Made by a program: the position numbers and the translations under genes
The notes under the pieces: generated by a model
The model's database searches: none
Seen by the model: the letters and a program-made list of their open reading frames with translations, nothing else
Told to the model about the DNA's origin: nothing
In this document: piece by piece, positions 24,212 to 32,835 of the stretch
Position numbering within the stretch: the stretch's first letter is position 1
Layout of the letters: every line of letters begins with the position of its first letter
DNA from: Brenneria sp. hezel4-2-4
Lineage (GTDB): Bacteria; Pseudomonadota; Gammaproteobacteria; Enterobacterales; Enterobacteriaceae
Length of the DNA: 64,000 bases
Assembly (NCBI RefSeq): GCF_013155275.1
Contig: NZ_JABJXS010000001.1
Span: 310,001-374,000, forward strand
Direction of reading: 5' to 3'

Positions 24212-26307
24212 GCTGCCACCTCCTGCCGTTCTGCACATAACTCAGGCAGATTGGCGCGGACCAGCGCCTCGGCGAACGGCGGCGGCACGGCGTTCCCGCA
24301 ACGGGCCACCTGCTTATCTTTCGCGTATTTCACGCCCCGATAATCCTGATCGATGATGTACCAGGACGGAAAGCCCTGCGCGGCGTAGAGCTCATGCGGC
24401 TGCAACATGCGCATGCCGATATCGACGATCTGATAGTCAACGCCCTCGACCGTGACCAGTCCGAACCTGTCTCGGCTGGTTACAGTGTGGAGCGGGTCAT
24501 TGATGTTTAGTCCTTCCTTCTCGTTGCCGTAATATTTAAGCAAGAAAGCACGTACTTCCCCAATGTGCAGCCCGCCAGCGGTAATAGTCGGCATTGGCTC
24601 AGTTACAGGTTGGCCGTCTTTGCATGTTCCACGTAGCTTCACAAGATGGGACGTGACCATAGCGTGTTTTTTCGCCGCTACGACTGTACCCAGAGGCTTC
24701 TCGATGTCCTGCACGCGCGCTTGCTGTCCCGGGCGTTCGCCGTAGCCGATAGTTAGGAGGTTCGCAGCGACAACAGCATGATGATCGACGGTTGTCACCG
24801 AATGCACTGGTTCATCCATCCCTACTCCGGGACCGGTATAATTACCTCCGTAATGTTTCGCCAGAAACGCGGACACCAACTGCGATTTCCCACCACCGCC
24901 CGCCGTGATCGTACCGTTTGGCTCATCGGCGCCATGGCCTACGCTGTTACCGAACTGCCGAGCGATTACCGGTGCCACCAGCAGATGCTCAGCTTTGCTT
25001 GTTACCGTTGTAAGCGGATCCGTTGCATCGTATGCCATGCGATCGCCACCGAAACCGGTTTGGCCGATACGCGCTATCACGGGCGCCACAACACATGCAT
25101 GGTTCGTATTGACCAACGTATGCATGGGTTGTTCAACGCTGCGAGGTTTGGCTGAATACTTTGGCCCACCAGCTCCAGCAATGAACGGTGCCAGTTTCGC
25201 TTCGACCATGCCCAGAGCGTGGCCGTTCCCGCCGGGACGATTGGACGAACCAGCAGTAACTGTTGGTATAGGTTCCGTCACTTCCTGCCCGGTGGCACCA
25301 GTACGAAATTTCGTTAGATGAGGTGTAACAACGGCAAAGCCATGCGTACGGGTAATCGTCTGCAACGGTTCATCCAGTGGTTGTCCACGAAAGCAATCGT
25401 ATTTCGTCTGGTTGCTGGTGTGGTTGCACTTCACAATAAACGGCGTCGGGTTATCCAGCACGAACCGCTGAATGCCGCGGGCGATACGCTTCAATGTGTT
25501 TTCCGCCAGCGGCTTCTTTCGCTCGAAAATCGATGGGCATGGAATTGACCAGTCTATGCACTCGGCGGCGGTTCTCCACGGCTTAAGTTTACCCGCCTGC
25601 ACTGCTGGGGATTTTGGATCGCCGTGCGTCGCCTCCGGCCACACCACCGGCTGATCGTCGCAGCGCATCACCATGAAGAGCCGCTTGCGCCGCTGCGGCG
25701 TTCCGTAGTTATCAGCGCGTAATTCACGATAATCGACAGCATATCCCAGTCCGTGTACCAGAAGCCGGGCCTGATCGCTGGCCGTCTCAATACCAAGGAA
25801 CTCGCACACCTCGGCCAGTGCCGGGTGATCTGCCGGTACGCCGGTGCCCAACATACCGACGAATGCCGCGAACGTCTCGCCGGCGCGCACCGGGTCCGGC
25901 CGTTGTGTGCCGTCGGCATCAGTCAACAATGGCCCCCAGGTTTTGAACTCCTCGACGTTCTCCAACATCATCACACGCGGGCGTACCGCCAGCGCCCAGC
26001 GCAGGACAATCCAGGCCAAGCCGCGAATCTCCTTTTTCACCGGTTTGCTGCCCTTCGCTTTTGAAAAATGCCGACAATCGGGACTAAACCATGCCAGACC
26101 CACCGGCTTGCCGGCGGTGGCGGCCACCGGGTCGATATCGAAAACGCTCTCGCAGTAGTGAAGCGTGTCCGGGTGATTCGTCGTGTGCATAGCAATTGCA
26201 TTCGGGTCGTGATTAATCGCAATGTCCACACTTCGACCGATCGCCATTTCAATACCGGTACTTGCCCCGCCGCCGCCGGCAAAATTATCGACGATGATTT
26301 CCCTCAT
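24208..26307 (-). CDS. C5-cytosine DNA methyltransferase with repeat-rich target region
   Basis: A 699-residue enzyme that transfers a methyl group to cytosine in DNA. Motif I is DNFAGGGGASTGIE, motif IV is SPDCRHFS with the nucleophile Cys78 (not the usual PCQ), motif VI is LENVEEF, motif VIII is GTPQRRKRLF, and motifs IX-X end with RCGNAVPPPFAEAL. Between VIII and IX lie ~350 residues made of nine units of the form [D/E/T]xPxxT-[I/V]-T followed by a hydrophobic strand. This is much longer than in most Dcm-like enzymes. It overlaps both neighbours by four bases. Likely use: protecting phage DNA from restriction. Confidence 0.92.
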   Translation of the reverse strand: MREIIVDNFAGGGGASTGIEMAIGRSVDIAINHDPNAIAMHTTNHPDTLHYCESVFDIDPVAATAGKPVGLAWFSPDCRHFSKAKGSKPVKKEIRGLAWIVLRWALAVRPRVMMLENVEEFKTWGPLLTDADGTQRPDPVRAGETFAAFVGMLGTGVPADHPALAEVCEFLGIETASDQARLLVHGLGYAVDYRELRADNYGTPQRRKRLFMVMRCDDQPVVWPEATHGDPKSPAVQAGKLKPWRTAAECIDWSIPCPSIFERKKPLAENTLKRIARGIQRFVLDNPTPFIVKCNHTSNQTKYDCFRGQPLDEPLQTITRTHGFAVVTPHLTKFRTGATGQEVTEPIPTVTAGSSNRPGGNGHALGMVEAKLAPFIAGAGGPKYSAKPRSVEQPMHTLVNTNHACVVAPVIARIGQTGFGGDRMAYDATDPLTTVTSKAEHLLVAPVIARQFGNSVGHGADEPNGTITAGGGGKSQLVSAFLAKHYGGNYTGPGVGMDEPVHSVTTVDHHAVVAANLLTIGYGERPGQQARVQDIEKPLGTVVAAKKHAMVTSHLVKLRGTCKDGQPVTEPMPTITAGGLHIGEVRAFLLKYYGNEKEGLNINDPLHTVTSRDRFGLVTVEGVDYQIVDIGMRMLQPHELYAAQGFPSWYIIDQDYRGVKYAKDKQVARCGNAVPPPFAEALVRANLPELCAERQEVAA

Positions 26308-27215
26308 GATGCCGTTCCTTCTTCTGCGGTTACGGACGAGCCCATCTTCTCGGCCAGCGACGTGGCGATGGTGATGATCTCGGAGTCCTGCGTCCCTTCC
26401 AGGCGCAGGCGGTTAATGTGGCTACGGAGTTTGTGTTGCTGCGCGGCAGGCAACGTGTCCGCTGCCGGAATCTTCCCGAACAGGAACTTGACCTCCGCCG
26501 GCCAAACGGCGTTGCCGGTGTCCGGCACTGGAATAATTTCTGGAATATTTTGTTGTCGGATTTGTGGTATAAGCCGTTCGGCCTCGCGTCGAATCTGTGC
26601 CAGAAATGCCTCTCCCTGCGCCAGTAGCCGATCTCGCTCGATATACGCCATCGCCGCACCGCTCCAGGTCTTGTCGAACACAGCGATCGCTGCGGCGAAT
26701 CCGGCGGAACTGGCGACCTGTCGGGCATCTTTCGGGATAAACCACGCCGGCAGCTCGAATCCGACGCGACCGCGAATAAACGCGACGTGATCCGCCTGCT
26801 CCGGCCACCACACTTCGGATGTCGCCGCTTTGATGAGAAACACGTACCGCCCGCCGCGCTCGCGTTGCTGGGCTGCGTAGTCCATGATGTGCCGCATGCC
26901 GGTGATGTACTGGCAGTCATGCTGACTGGCACGGGAGTATGGCGGGTTGGCAAATGCGGCACCGTTCAGCTCAGCTAGGCGCGAGGACCAGTCCTGCGCC
27001 AGCGCATTATCACGCGCCGTGTAATAGGACCGGCATTTTGCGTTATCCGGTTCCGCGAACAAATCCAGAACAAGCGGACCAAAAGCAGCGTTAATACCCC
27101 AGAACAATGCATCGGGCGTCTGCCACTGATCGCCAACGTGTTTTAGTTCGTGACCAGGCTGACGTTTGTAGCTATCCAGCGCCAAGACGTATTCAGATTG
27201 GGAGAAATCGGTCAT
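26304..27215 (-). CDS. phage N6-adenine DNA methyltransferase
   Basis: A 303-residue enzyme of the phage Dam family (DNA_N6_adenine_MTase). The start of the domain is [30 protein letters not shown], and the catalytic motif is NPPYS near residue 90. The middle part, [18 protein letters not shown], and [18 protein letters not shown] complete the fold. It methylates adenine using S-adenosylmethionine. The C-terminal ~100 residues are an extra helical region. It is flanked by the C5 methyltransferase and the RdgC fusion, both overlapping by four bases. Confidence 0.9.
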   Translation of the reverse strand: MTDFSQSEYVLALDSYKRQPGHELKHVGDQWQTPDALFWGINAAFGPLVLDLFAEPDNAKCRSYYTARDNALAQDWSSRLAELNGAAFANPPYSRASQHDCQYITGMRHIMDYAAQQRERGGRYVFLIKAATSEVWWPEQADHVAFIRGRVGFELPAWFIPKDARQVASSAGFAAAIAVFDKTWSGAAMAYIERDRLLAQGEAFLAQIRREAERLIPQIRQQNIPEIIPVPDTGNAVWPAEVKFLFGKIPAADTLPAAQQHKLRSHINRLRLEGTQDSEIITIATSLAEKMGSSVTAEEGTAS

Positions 27216-28354
27216 GCCACACCCTCCCCGGCCAACACTTTACGAATGCCGTTATGCTTGGGCGCGGAGATTACGCCTTCACTCTCCAGTGCTTCGATAA
27301 GTCTGGCCGCACGGTTGTAACCGATGCGGAAATGGCGCTGTAGCTGGGAAATGGAGGCTTCGGATTTTCCAGTGAGAAATTTAGCGGCATCAGCATAGAG
27401 CGGATCTTTATCCAGATCGTCGCTATCGGTGGTAATGACCGTCACCGCGTCACTACGTTTAGATTCCCCGCCCAGTGCCAACACCAGTTCGCGGATCAGC
27501 GCGGCCAGTTCCCCGGTCAGCAGCACAAAATCAGCATCGAAACGCGCCGCCACGTCTTCGGCGTCAGCGTTCTGGTCCAGCAACACATCGGCGAATTTCA
27601 GCTTTTTCAGGCTACCGTCATCGCCCAAAACGAACGAGATCCGCTCCCGCCACTCCAGCTCCAACTTGGTGACCAGCTTTCCAGCACGGATGTGATTGGT
27701 AATTTCGTCAGCGGTCAGATCTTGGTGTTTGCTGCGCAGTACGCCGCCCTCTTCCAGAACCCCTTTCAATTCAGCCTCATCCTGTAACGCAAACCCAACT
27801 GGTGCGGCACCGTTTCGTACCCACTCGGTCAGCGTCAGCTCGATCGGCGTTTCCAGTGTCAACGGCACCACCGGCAACGAGCCGAGGCTTTTACGCAGCA
27901 GCGCCAGCGCGTCTTCGGCTTTTTTGCCGCTGGCGGCATCCACGACGATCAACCCGGCCCCTGCGTTAATCCAGATGTTGGTGATATGGTACTTACTGAA
28001 CGCGCGCGGCAGCAGGGTCTGAATAACTTCGTCTTTCAGCGCGTCTTTCTCGGTCTTTTTCAGGCTGCGCCGCTGTTCGGCTTCCAGCTTGTCGATTTTG
28101 TCCTGGAGGGCTTTTTTGATAACCGGCGCCGGCAGGATTTTCTCTTCACGCTGCAACGTGAGAAGAATCTGCCCGTTCGCCTGGTGCGCCAGCACATCCA
28201 GCAGCGGATCTATCGGCGAAACCCATCCGGTTTTTGCCCAGTCATTGCTGCCGCATGGCGTGAATGCAAACGCCGTCAACTTCTGTTCCAGATCAGCCCA
28301 GTCCAGCTCGCGCGACAGGCGATAAATCAGTGCGTTTTTGAAAGTGATGCTCAT
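27212..28354 (-). CDS. RdgC fused to an FtsK gamma (KOPS-binding) domain
   Basis: A 380-residue fusion. Residues 1 to ~300 match RdgC, a ring-shaped DNA-binding protein that modulates RecA (start [20 protein letters not shown]; normal RdgC is ~303 residues). Residues 317-380 match the FtsK gamma winged helix: [20 protein letters not shown], then [20 protein letters not shown] and [10 protein letters not shown]. In FtsK this domain reads KOPS sequences and activates XerCD. The N-x3-R-x2-E recognition pattern (Asn347, Arg351, Glu354) is kept. No FtsK motor is present. The start uses the recurrent GGACTGACCAATGA cassette. The gene lies between replication and methylation genes. Confidence 0.9.
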   Translation of the reverse strand: MSITFKNALIYRLSRELDWADLEQKLTAFAFTPCGSNDWAKTGWVSPIDPLLDVLAHQANGQILLTLQREEKILPAPVIKKALQDKIDKLEAEQRRSLKKTEKDALKDEVIQTLLPRAFSKYHITNIWINAGAGLIVVDAASGKKAEDALALLRKSLGSLPVVPLTLETPIELTLTEWVRNGAAPVGFALQDEAELKGVLEEGGVLRSKHQDLTADEITNHIRAGKLVTKLELEWRERISFVLGDDGSLKKLKFADVLLDQNADAEDVAARFDADFVLLTGELAALIRELVLALGGESKRSDAVTVITTDSDDLDKDPLYADAAKFLTGKSEASISQLQRHFRIGYNRAARLIEALESEGVISAPKHNGIRKVLAGEGVA

Positions 28355-28357
28355 TGG

Positions 28358-29167
28358 TCAGTCCTTAAATTGGTTTTCATCTGCCGCGCTGTGGTCAGCA
28401 GCCCGGCGTAATTCATCTTGATAACGCTTTTCTATTGCCTCGTTGAGTTGCGCTTGTCGTTCCCCCCATTCGTGTCTTTTCTGTGCTTCCTGTTGAGTTC
28501 TCCGATCCAGTAACGCCCCGGAAAACGCCTGTATCTTTGCCAGCATCTGGTCCCGCTTTCCGCGATCCACTTTCGGCGGCGGCAGGCTGGCAGGCGGCGC
28601 TAAGTATTTTTTCACCTCCGGCGCCAGCAACAATCCAGCACTCACCGCATGCTCAACCGCTCCCTTCACGGTCCCTTTGTTCCACCCCTCCGAAACCGTC
28701 CACTCAGGCAAAGATCCGGTAGCCTGAGCCGCAGCCACTAACCGCTCATAGGCGGCGATGAATGCCATTCGCGCCCCTACCCGATCGCCATCGGTGAAAA
28801 TGGGCTCGGCAATACTCCATGCCTGCGCAATTTCGGTCGTCCAGACCACCGTATTCGCTTCGTCCTGCGCAGGCTGCGCGATAGCCCACGCCTCGTTGGG
28901 ACTGAGCCATGACGGTCGGCCTATGATGTTCTGAATGTTGCGAATGATATCGGCCGGCTTCGGTGCAAACCGGCCCTGATCCGGATCGGTAATCCACAAA
29001 CTTAATGCTTTGCGAATCAGTGAAATATCGAACGAACCGATAGCGTTCCAATACAGCCGGATCACCGGTTTAGACGAGTCTTTGCCATACACCGAAAGCG
29101 TTGCTTTCATCAGTTCGGCAAATTCGCGCTTTACGGCCAGTTCGGTGGATTTGTCAATGGTGACCAT
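28358..29167 (-). CDS. probable phage replication protein (lambda P position)
   Basis: A 269-residue protein starting MVTIDKSTELAVKREFAELM. The ATG at 29167 follows GGGGGAATTCTG and lies inside the end of the upstream gene; a longer frame is unlikely. The region LIRKALSLWITDPDQGRFAPKPADIIRNI resembles the N-terminal part of helicase-loader proteins found after phage O genes. The C-terminal 60 residues are charged helix. Order after the initiator gene supports a lambda P-like role in loading DnaB. Sequence evidence is modest. Confidence 0.55.
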   Translation of the reverse strand: MVTIDKSTELAVKREFAELMKATLSVYGKDSSKPVIRLYWNAIGSFDISLIRKALSLWITDPDQGRFAPKPADIIRNIQNIIGRPSWLSPNEAWAIAQPAQDEANTVVWTTEIAQAWSIAEPIFTDGDRVGARMAFIAAYERLVAAAQATGSLPEWTVSEGWNKGTVKGAVEHAVSAGLLLAPEVKKYLAPPASLPPPKVDRGKRDQMLAKIQAFSGALLDRRTQQEAQKRHEWGERQAQLNEAIEKRYQDELRRAADHSAADENQFKD

Positions 29168-30128
29168 CAGAATTCCCCCGGCAGTCCAGTGCCTGCGCTT
29201 CTTCCTGCAACCATTCTTCAAAAATTTGCGCGTTCCTGGCCTCCAGCGCTTCCTGCCGGTTCAGCGTGCCGGCACTGCGCACAGGATTATTTCGGTTCGC
29301 CAGCCACTCAAACTTCAGCCCTTGCCACCCCGCCGCCATCGCCTCGCCCAGCGCCTGATCGACCGTCCATCCAGCGTTAACCGCTTTCGTCAGTTCCTGG
29401 CCGAGAATATTCACCACGGTTTGCGTGATCGGCGCCCGTTTGGCCTTTCGGTGTTTCACGTAATCGCCCCAGACCTGATCGCTGGGTAGCGTCGGGAATG
29501 ACGAGAAATCAAATTCAGCCACAGGTGATTTCAGTGCGGTTTTACGCCTTCGCTTTTTCTCAGAAACAGCATCTGTTGAATTTTCCGGCGGCGCACTCGC
29601 GCGGTAATCTCCTGTGTAATCTTCTGTGTAATCTCCTGTAAGAAACAATGCTGGATCCCCGCCATACTGTTGGTTGGATTCCCGCAATCTTGTTGGCGGG
29701 TTTTCCACATTGTTGGATTCCCGCATTGTGGGATTTTCACTTTGTGGAGGTTCAGCACTTTCCGGCGACTCATCATCCGGTTCTTCTGACTGCCCCTCGT
29801 CGCCATACAAAAGCAGATGTTCCAAACGTTCAGCATTCACACGGTAATGAATTTTGCCGGGAACACCTTTGCGTTGTTCTTCCAGTACACCAAGTGCAAC
29901 CAGACGCTTACGTGCGGTTTCCTGCTCATTGCGGGAAAGAAAAGTTTCCGCTGTTATCTCTTCGCGGGTTTTGTAAAACCAATTGCCGCCCATTTTGTTG
30001 TGCCAGTAAACCATTTGGGACAGGAATACTGCGCCTACCGTGCCAGATCTGATCTTTCCTTCCTGCAAATCTGCAAATGCGGGTTGATAAGCTATTGGAC
30101 GGCTAAGTAATTGAATTAATTTACTCAT
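29154..30128 (-). CDS. phage replication initiator (lambda O-like)
   Basis: A 324-residue protein. Residues ~1-115 form a winged-helix domain (YQPAFADLQEGKIRSGTVGA, FLSRNEQETARKRLVALGVL, KIHYRVN). Residues ~115-190 are low-complexity and encoded by the repeat cluster 29620-29739. The C-terminal half is helical (LPSDQVWGDYVKHRKAKRAP). Lambda O has the same plan of DNA-binding head, repeats inside the gene as origin, and C-terminal half that binds the helicase loader. It overlaps the previous and next genes by small amounts. Confidence 0.75.
   Translation of the reverse strand: MSKLIQLLSRPIAYQPAFADLQEGKIRSGTVGAVFLSQMVYWHNKMGGNWFYKTREEITAETFLSRNEQETARKRLVALGVLEEQRKGVPGKIHYRVNAERLEHLLLYGDEGQSEEPDDESPESAEPPQSENPTMRESNNVENPPTRLRESNQQYGGDPALFLTGDYTEDYTGDYRASAPPENSTDAVSEKKRRRKTALKSPVAEFDFSSFPTLPSDQVWGDYVKHRKAKRAPITQTVVNILGQELTKAVNAGWTVDQALGEAMAAGWQGLKFEWLANRNNPVRSAGTLNRQEALEARNAQIFEEWLQEEAQALDCRGNSDGHH
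29620..29739. repeat. iteron cluster, candidate phage replication origin
   Basis: Inside the initiator gene there are direct repeats of the form TTGGATTCCCGCA at about 29653-29664 (variant), 29674-29685 and 29714-29725, with a related inverted piece TTGGCGGGTTTTCC at 29693-29706. They are spaced by 21 and 40 bases, about two and four helical turns. Next to them (29627-29652) is a threefold 12-bp repeat, TAATCTCCTGTG with small changes. Iterons inside the O gene are the lambda-type origin layout. Confidence 0.6.
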
Positions 30129-30448
30129 CGTTTAGCCGCCTCGTTTGGTGATGTAGATACAAACTGCTCAAGACGTGAAACATTCAGGTAATACAGATTT
30201 GCAGCGTTACGATTACCAGCACGGCAATCCTTACGTAATAACCATCCCGTTTTTTCAAGTTCGGCAATGGCACCGTAAATTGTGCTGTCACCTGCCCCAA
30301 TCTGCCTGGAGAGCGTATCAATACTGAGCTGGCTGACGCCGTCATCGTTTGAATAATCCGCCAGGCGCGCCATTATCATGAGTTTTGTACCCTTAATGCC
30401 TGAAGCGGCACACGCTTCCCATACGTGGCCGAGTAGTTTGCTGCTCAT
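30125..30448 (-). CDS. helix-turn-helix replication-associated protein
   Basis: A 107-residue protein. The ATG at 30448 has GGAGGTCAA before it, a very strong ribosome site, so a longer frame is rejected. The sequence LIMARLADYSNDDGVSQLS, then TLSRQIGAGDSTIYGAIAELEKTGWLLR is a winged helix-turn-helix (HTH_36-like), common in first genes of phage replication modules. It overlaps the initiator gene start by four bases and is overlapped by the small upstream gene (ATGA). Confidence 0.75.
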   Translation of the reverse strand: MSSKLLGHVWEACAASGIKGTKLMIMARLADYSNDDGVSQLSIDTLSRQIGAGDSTIYGAIAELEKTGWLLRKDCRAGNRNAANLYYLNVSRLEQFVSTSPNEAAKR

Positions 30449-30621
30449 TTGACCTCCGTATAATATTTCTGAAATTTCCACACTGGCTGGCAGCAGGGAT
30501 GCTCATACCCGGAACGCATAAAAATCACCTGCTGGTTAGCTTTGTCATACCCGATGACGTGGACTATCACGCCGCGCCGATCCCGGTAACGACGATCAAG
30601 CGTTCTGATGTTTTCCGTCAT
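30445..30621 (-). CDS. DUF4222-like small phage protein (58 aa)
   Basis: A 58-residue protein below the usual length cut-off. It reads MTENIRTLDRRYRDRRGVIV, continues HVIGYDKANQQVIFMRSGYE and ends PVWKFQKYYTEVK. The YRDRRGV and QQVIFMRSGYEH parts match the DUF4222 family of small lambdoid proteins. Its TGA overlaps the ATG of the next gene, and it starts inside the end of the previous one, so all are coupled. Function unknown. Confidence 0.7.
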   Translation of the reverse strand: MTENIRTLDRRYRDRRGVIVHVIGYDKANQQVIFMRSGYEHPCCQPVWKFQKYYTEVK

Positions 30622-30790
30622 GTTGGGCCGCCTTTACTGTTTCCGAGGGACTCTGTTGGCGGGAATAAAACGCGGTCACCGTGCCAGACAAAGCCCCTGT
30701 GATAGCCAAACGCCGGGCTTCATCCCCGGCGATATCCAGCTTCTTACCGACAATGCTGGATATCAGATCAACGCTCTGCGTCTGGTTCAT
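30596..30790 (-). CDS. hypothetical small phage protein (64 aa)
   Basis: A 64-residue protein starting MNQTQSVDLISSIVGKKLDI. The ATG at 30790 overlaps the stop of the previous gene, and GGGAGGGG lies upstream. The sequence is helical with a mid-part EARRLAITGALSGTVTAFYSR that could lie on a membrane. It is in the early operon between cro-proximal genes and the replication module. I do not recognise it. Confidence 0.55.
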   Translation of the reverse strand: MNQTQSVDLISSIVGKKLDIAGDEARRLAITGALSGTVTAFYSRQQSPSETVKAAQHDGKHQNA

Positions 30791-31143
30791 CGCGTAGCCC
30801 CTCCCGGCACCGGCGGCAACCAATCGGGGATCGGTAGCCCCGCCGCTTTCAGTTCGGCATGGACGTGGGCCAGCATTTCCGGCGATTCGGCAAACATCGC
30901 CAGAAATCCCCGGATAGCGGCAGTGTTGGTTTCAACAGCGGGATTGGATGACATGGCGCCGGCCACGCTTTTGATGGTTGCGGCTTCGCTTTCAGTCCAG
31001 CGGGTTTTGATCTGGTCTTCGCGCACGATGTGGAACGGCAGGCCATTCTTGCCGACCTTCTTGCGGGAAAGTAATTCCTTGCGAACGGCAGAGGCGATCG
31101 CGGCCCCTGCCGTTTCACTGGCAGGTTGATGTATTGTGGTCAT
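30787..31143 (-). CDS. hypothetical early phage protein (118 aa)
   Basis: A 118-residue protein at the second position of the early operon, after cro, where lambda has cII. It does not look like CII: it has no clear helix-turn-helix. The start MTTIHQPASETAGAAIASAV is followed by a basic stretch (RKELLSRKKVGKNGLPFHIV) and a helical C-terminal half. Its start sits in the recurrent cassette GAGGACTGACCAATGACC. Function unknown. Confidence 0.6.
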   Translation of the reverse strand: MTTIHQPASETAGAAIASAVRKELLSRKKVGKNGLPFHIVREDQIKTRWTESEAATIKSVAGAMSSNPAVETNTAAIRGFLAMFAESPEMLAHVHAELKAAGLPIPDWLPPVPGGATR

Positions 31144-31159
31144 TGGTCAGTCCTCGGTA

Positions 31160-31402
31160 TTATTGTTTTTCTGAGTCCTGCACCTGGTCAGGGTGCGGGA
31201 ACAGGTGAGGCAAGTCAGGGCGTAACTGATACCCTTTCACTACACCATTAGTTGCATTAACAACTGCTTGTACATTTTCTGGTGCCACTTTCGCCTTGTC
31301 GTACAGCCACTTTTGTACGGCAGCCTGGGTTAGCCCACAGGCTTTGCCCAGTTTCCGTTGTGAGCCGACAACTGCAATAGCGGTTTTAATGACTTCGTTC
31401 AT
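31160..31402 (-). CDS. cro: Cro-like repressor
   Basis: An 80-residue DNA-binding protein. A helix-turn-helix lies at ~12-33 (GSQRKLGKACGLTQAAVQKWLYD), of the YdaS/Cro type found opposite cI genes. The C-terminal third is Pro/Asp-rich and flexible. It is the first gene of the minus-strand early operon, transcribed from PR away from cI, with GGAGGTTTT before the ATG. It should bind the same operators as CI and favour lytic growth. Confidence 0.88.
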   Translation of the reverse strand: MNEVIKTAIAVVGSQRKLGKACGLTQAAVQKWLYDKAKVAPENVQAVVNATNGVVKGYQLRPDLPHLFPHPDQVQDSEKQ

Positions 31403-31425
31403 AAAACCTCCGTGAGTTCGACCAC

Positions 31426-31496
31426 ATATTACAACTATGGTTTTTAAAAAGTCAAAACTATATTCGTTTGATGAATGACAACTGAGGTTGTAGATT
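31426..31496. promoter_or_regulatory. immunity region: PR, PRM and three operators
   Basis: PR on the minus strand: TTGACT (31455-31450), 18 bp, TAATAT (31431-31426). PRM on the plus strand: TTGATG (31468-31473), 17 bp, TAGATT (31491-31496). Operators: ACAACTATGGTTTT (31431-31444), AAAACTATATTCGTTT (31454-31469) and ACAACTGAGGTTGT (31478-31491), the last a perfect ACAAC/GTTGT palindrome over the PRM spacer. The PRM start should fall at or next to the cI ATG (31503), giving a leaderless or nearly leaderless mRNA, as in lambda. Confidence 0.75.
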
Positions 31497-31502
31497 GAGA
31501 GA

Positions 31503-32237
31503 ATGAAAACAACACTCGCAGAAAGACTAAAAATAGCTAGAACGTCTCAGGGTCTGAGCCAAAAAGCCCTTGGCGATCTCATTGGCGTATCTCAGGCAGC
31601 CATACAGAAAATCGAGGTTGGCAAAGCCTCCCAGACAACAAAGATTTTTGATCTTTCTACCGTATTAAAAGTTCGCCCCGAATGGCTGGCCAGCGGTGAA
31701 GGACCAATGCGTGCAGAAGGTTCAACAGCACCGCAAGCAGAATCATCCATACCTCCGCAGTCAGCATGGGGTACGGTAGCGTCCTGGGATGATAAAACAC
31801 CACTATCAGAGGATGAAGTTGAGGTGCCATTCTTAAAGGATATCGAATTTGCGTGCGGTGACGGGCGAATTCAAAGCGAGGATCACAACGGATTCAAGCT
31901 AAGATTTTCTAAATCTACACTTCGGAAAGTTGGGGCTAATACTGACGGCTCTGGCGTTCTGTGCTTCCCCGCCACTGGCGACAGCATGGAGCCCATCATT
32001 CCGCATGGAACAACGGTTGCTGTCGATACAAATAACAAACGTATTATTGATGGCAAACTATATGCTATTGCTCAGGAAGGCAGTGGCAACGATAAGTTGA
32101 AGCGAATTAAGCAACTTTACCGTAAACCAGGTGGTGTGCTGGTGATTCACAGCTTCAACCGTGATGTGGATGAAGAAGCCTATGAATCAGAAGTAGAGAT
32201 TATTGGGCGGGTGTTCTGGTATTCGGTGTTGTTGTAA
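31503..32237 (+). CDS. cI: CI-type prophage repressor with S24 self-cleavage domain
   Basis: A 244-residue repressor. Residues ~5-60 are a helix-turn-helix domain (SQKALGDLIGVSQAAIQKIE). A linker rich in Pro/Ser/Gln follows. The C-terminal S24 peptidase domain has Ser161 (GDSMEP) and Lys185 (DGKLYAI), with Cys118-Gly119 as the probable self-cleavage bond. RecA filaments should trigger cleavage, so DNA damage induces the prophage, and the bacteriocin promoter responds to the same signal through LexA. It is transcribed opposite to cro. Confidence 0.95.
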   Translation: MKTTLAERLKIARTSQGLSQKALGDLIGVSQAAIQKIEVGKASQTTKIFDLSTVLKVRPEWLASGEGPMRAEGSTAPQAESSIPPQSAWGTVASWDDKTPLSEDEVEVPFLKDIEFACGDGRIQSEDHNGFKLRFSKSTLRKVGANTDGSGVLCFPATGDSMEPIIPHGTTVAVDTNNKRIIDGKLYAIAQEGSGNDKLKRIKQLYRKPGGVLVIHSFNRDVDEEAYESEVEIIGRVFWYSVLL

Positions 32238-32387
32238 TAGCAGAAAAAGATAAAGTAGTGGTGTGAAATCAGTGCCTAGCCTAGTAGCAGAAATCAAGAC
32301 ATCTATGGGTAAAGGCGAAGCTGTGTCTGTATGAAAGTGAATTATCATAGTTGATGGTGAGTGTTTGGATAAAATGAGAAAATATAA

Positions 32388-32834
32388 ATGACCAGTATTA
32401 ATAAAATATGTTTTGCCTATCCCACGCTCTTGCAACCAGATATGTCAAATGACGATGGTTATATACCGGATCCATTGATAGCCGGGGTTGAAAAAGGTTC
32501 TGAACATACAGTAGTCGTAACTGCTGGACTGATGATGTCCATTGAGGACTCCATTTTTACATTCATTGATATATTGTTGGATGGTGAGGTTGTCAATCCT
32601 GATGACGGCGATCTAGATGGTCACTTTGAAAACCTAAAGACAAATTATATTCATGATAATCAATTGGTTATTTTATCATCAATGCATGTAAAAGGCGTTA
32701 ATTTTCATAGGTCAGGAACATACGAAGTAAGAATGAGACTTTGTAAAGTTGACGATAACGGTGTTAAAAAAGACGACTTAATTGATTGTTATAGCTGTTA
32801 TTTCCATGTTCTAGTCAAAGAAGAGAAGAAATAG
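32388..32834 (+). CDS. unknown protein downstream of cI (rexA position)
   Basis: A 148-residue AT-rich gene product ([20 protein letters not shown]). It has alternating beta strands ([42 protein letters not shown]), a likely beta sandwich, and no signal or membrane segment. It lies 150 bases after cI on the same strand and is followed after one base by a small membrane protein gene. Lambda rexA and rexB have this position and are expressed in the lysogen. Sequence does not match RexA. Function unknown. Confidence 0.55.
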   Translation: MTSINKICFAYPTLLQPDMSNDDGYIPDPLIAGVEKGSEHTVVVTAGLMMSIEDSIFTFIDILLDGEVVNPDDGDLDGHFENLKTNYIHDNQLVILSSMHVKGVNFHRSGTYEVRMRLCKVDDNGVKKDDLIDCYSCYFHVLVKEEKK

Positions 32835-32835
32835 T

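Noticed and set aside
29620..29660. Short tandem repeats that might suggest a CRISPR array
   Set aside because: Units are only 12 bp without spacers and lie inside a coding gene; they fit an origin or low-complexity coding region. No CRISPR array was seen in the window.
30787..31143. cII homologue by position after cro
   Set aside because: The protein lacks a helix-turn-helix and does not resemble CII; I leave it as hypothetical.
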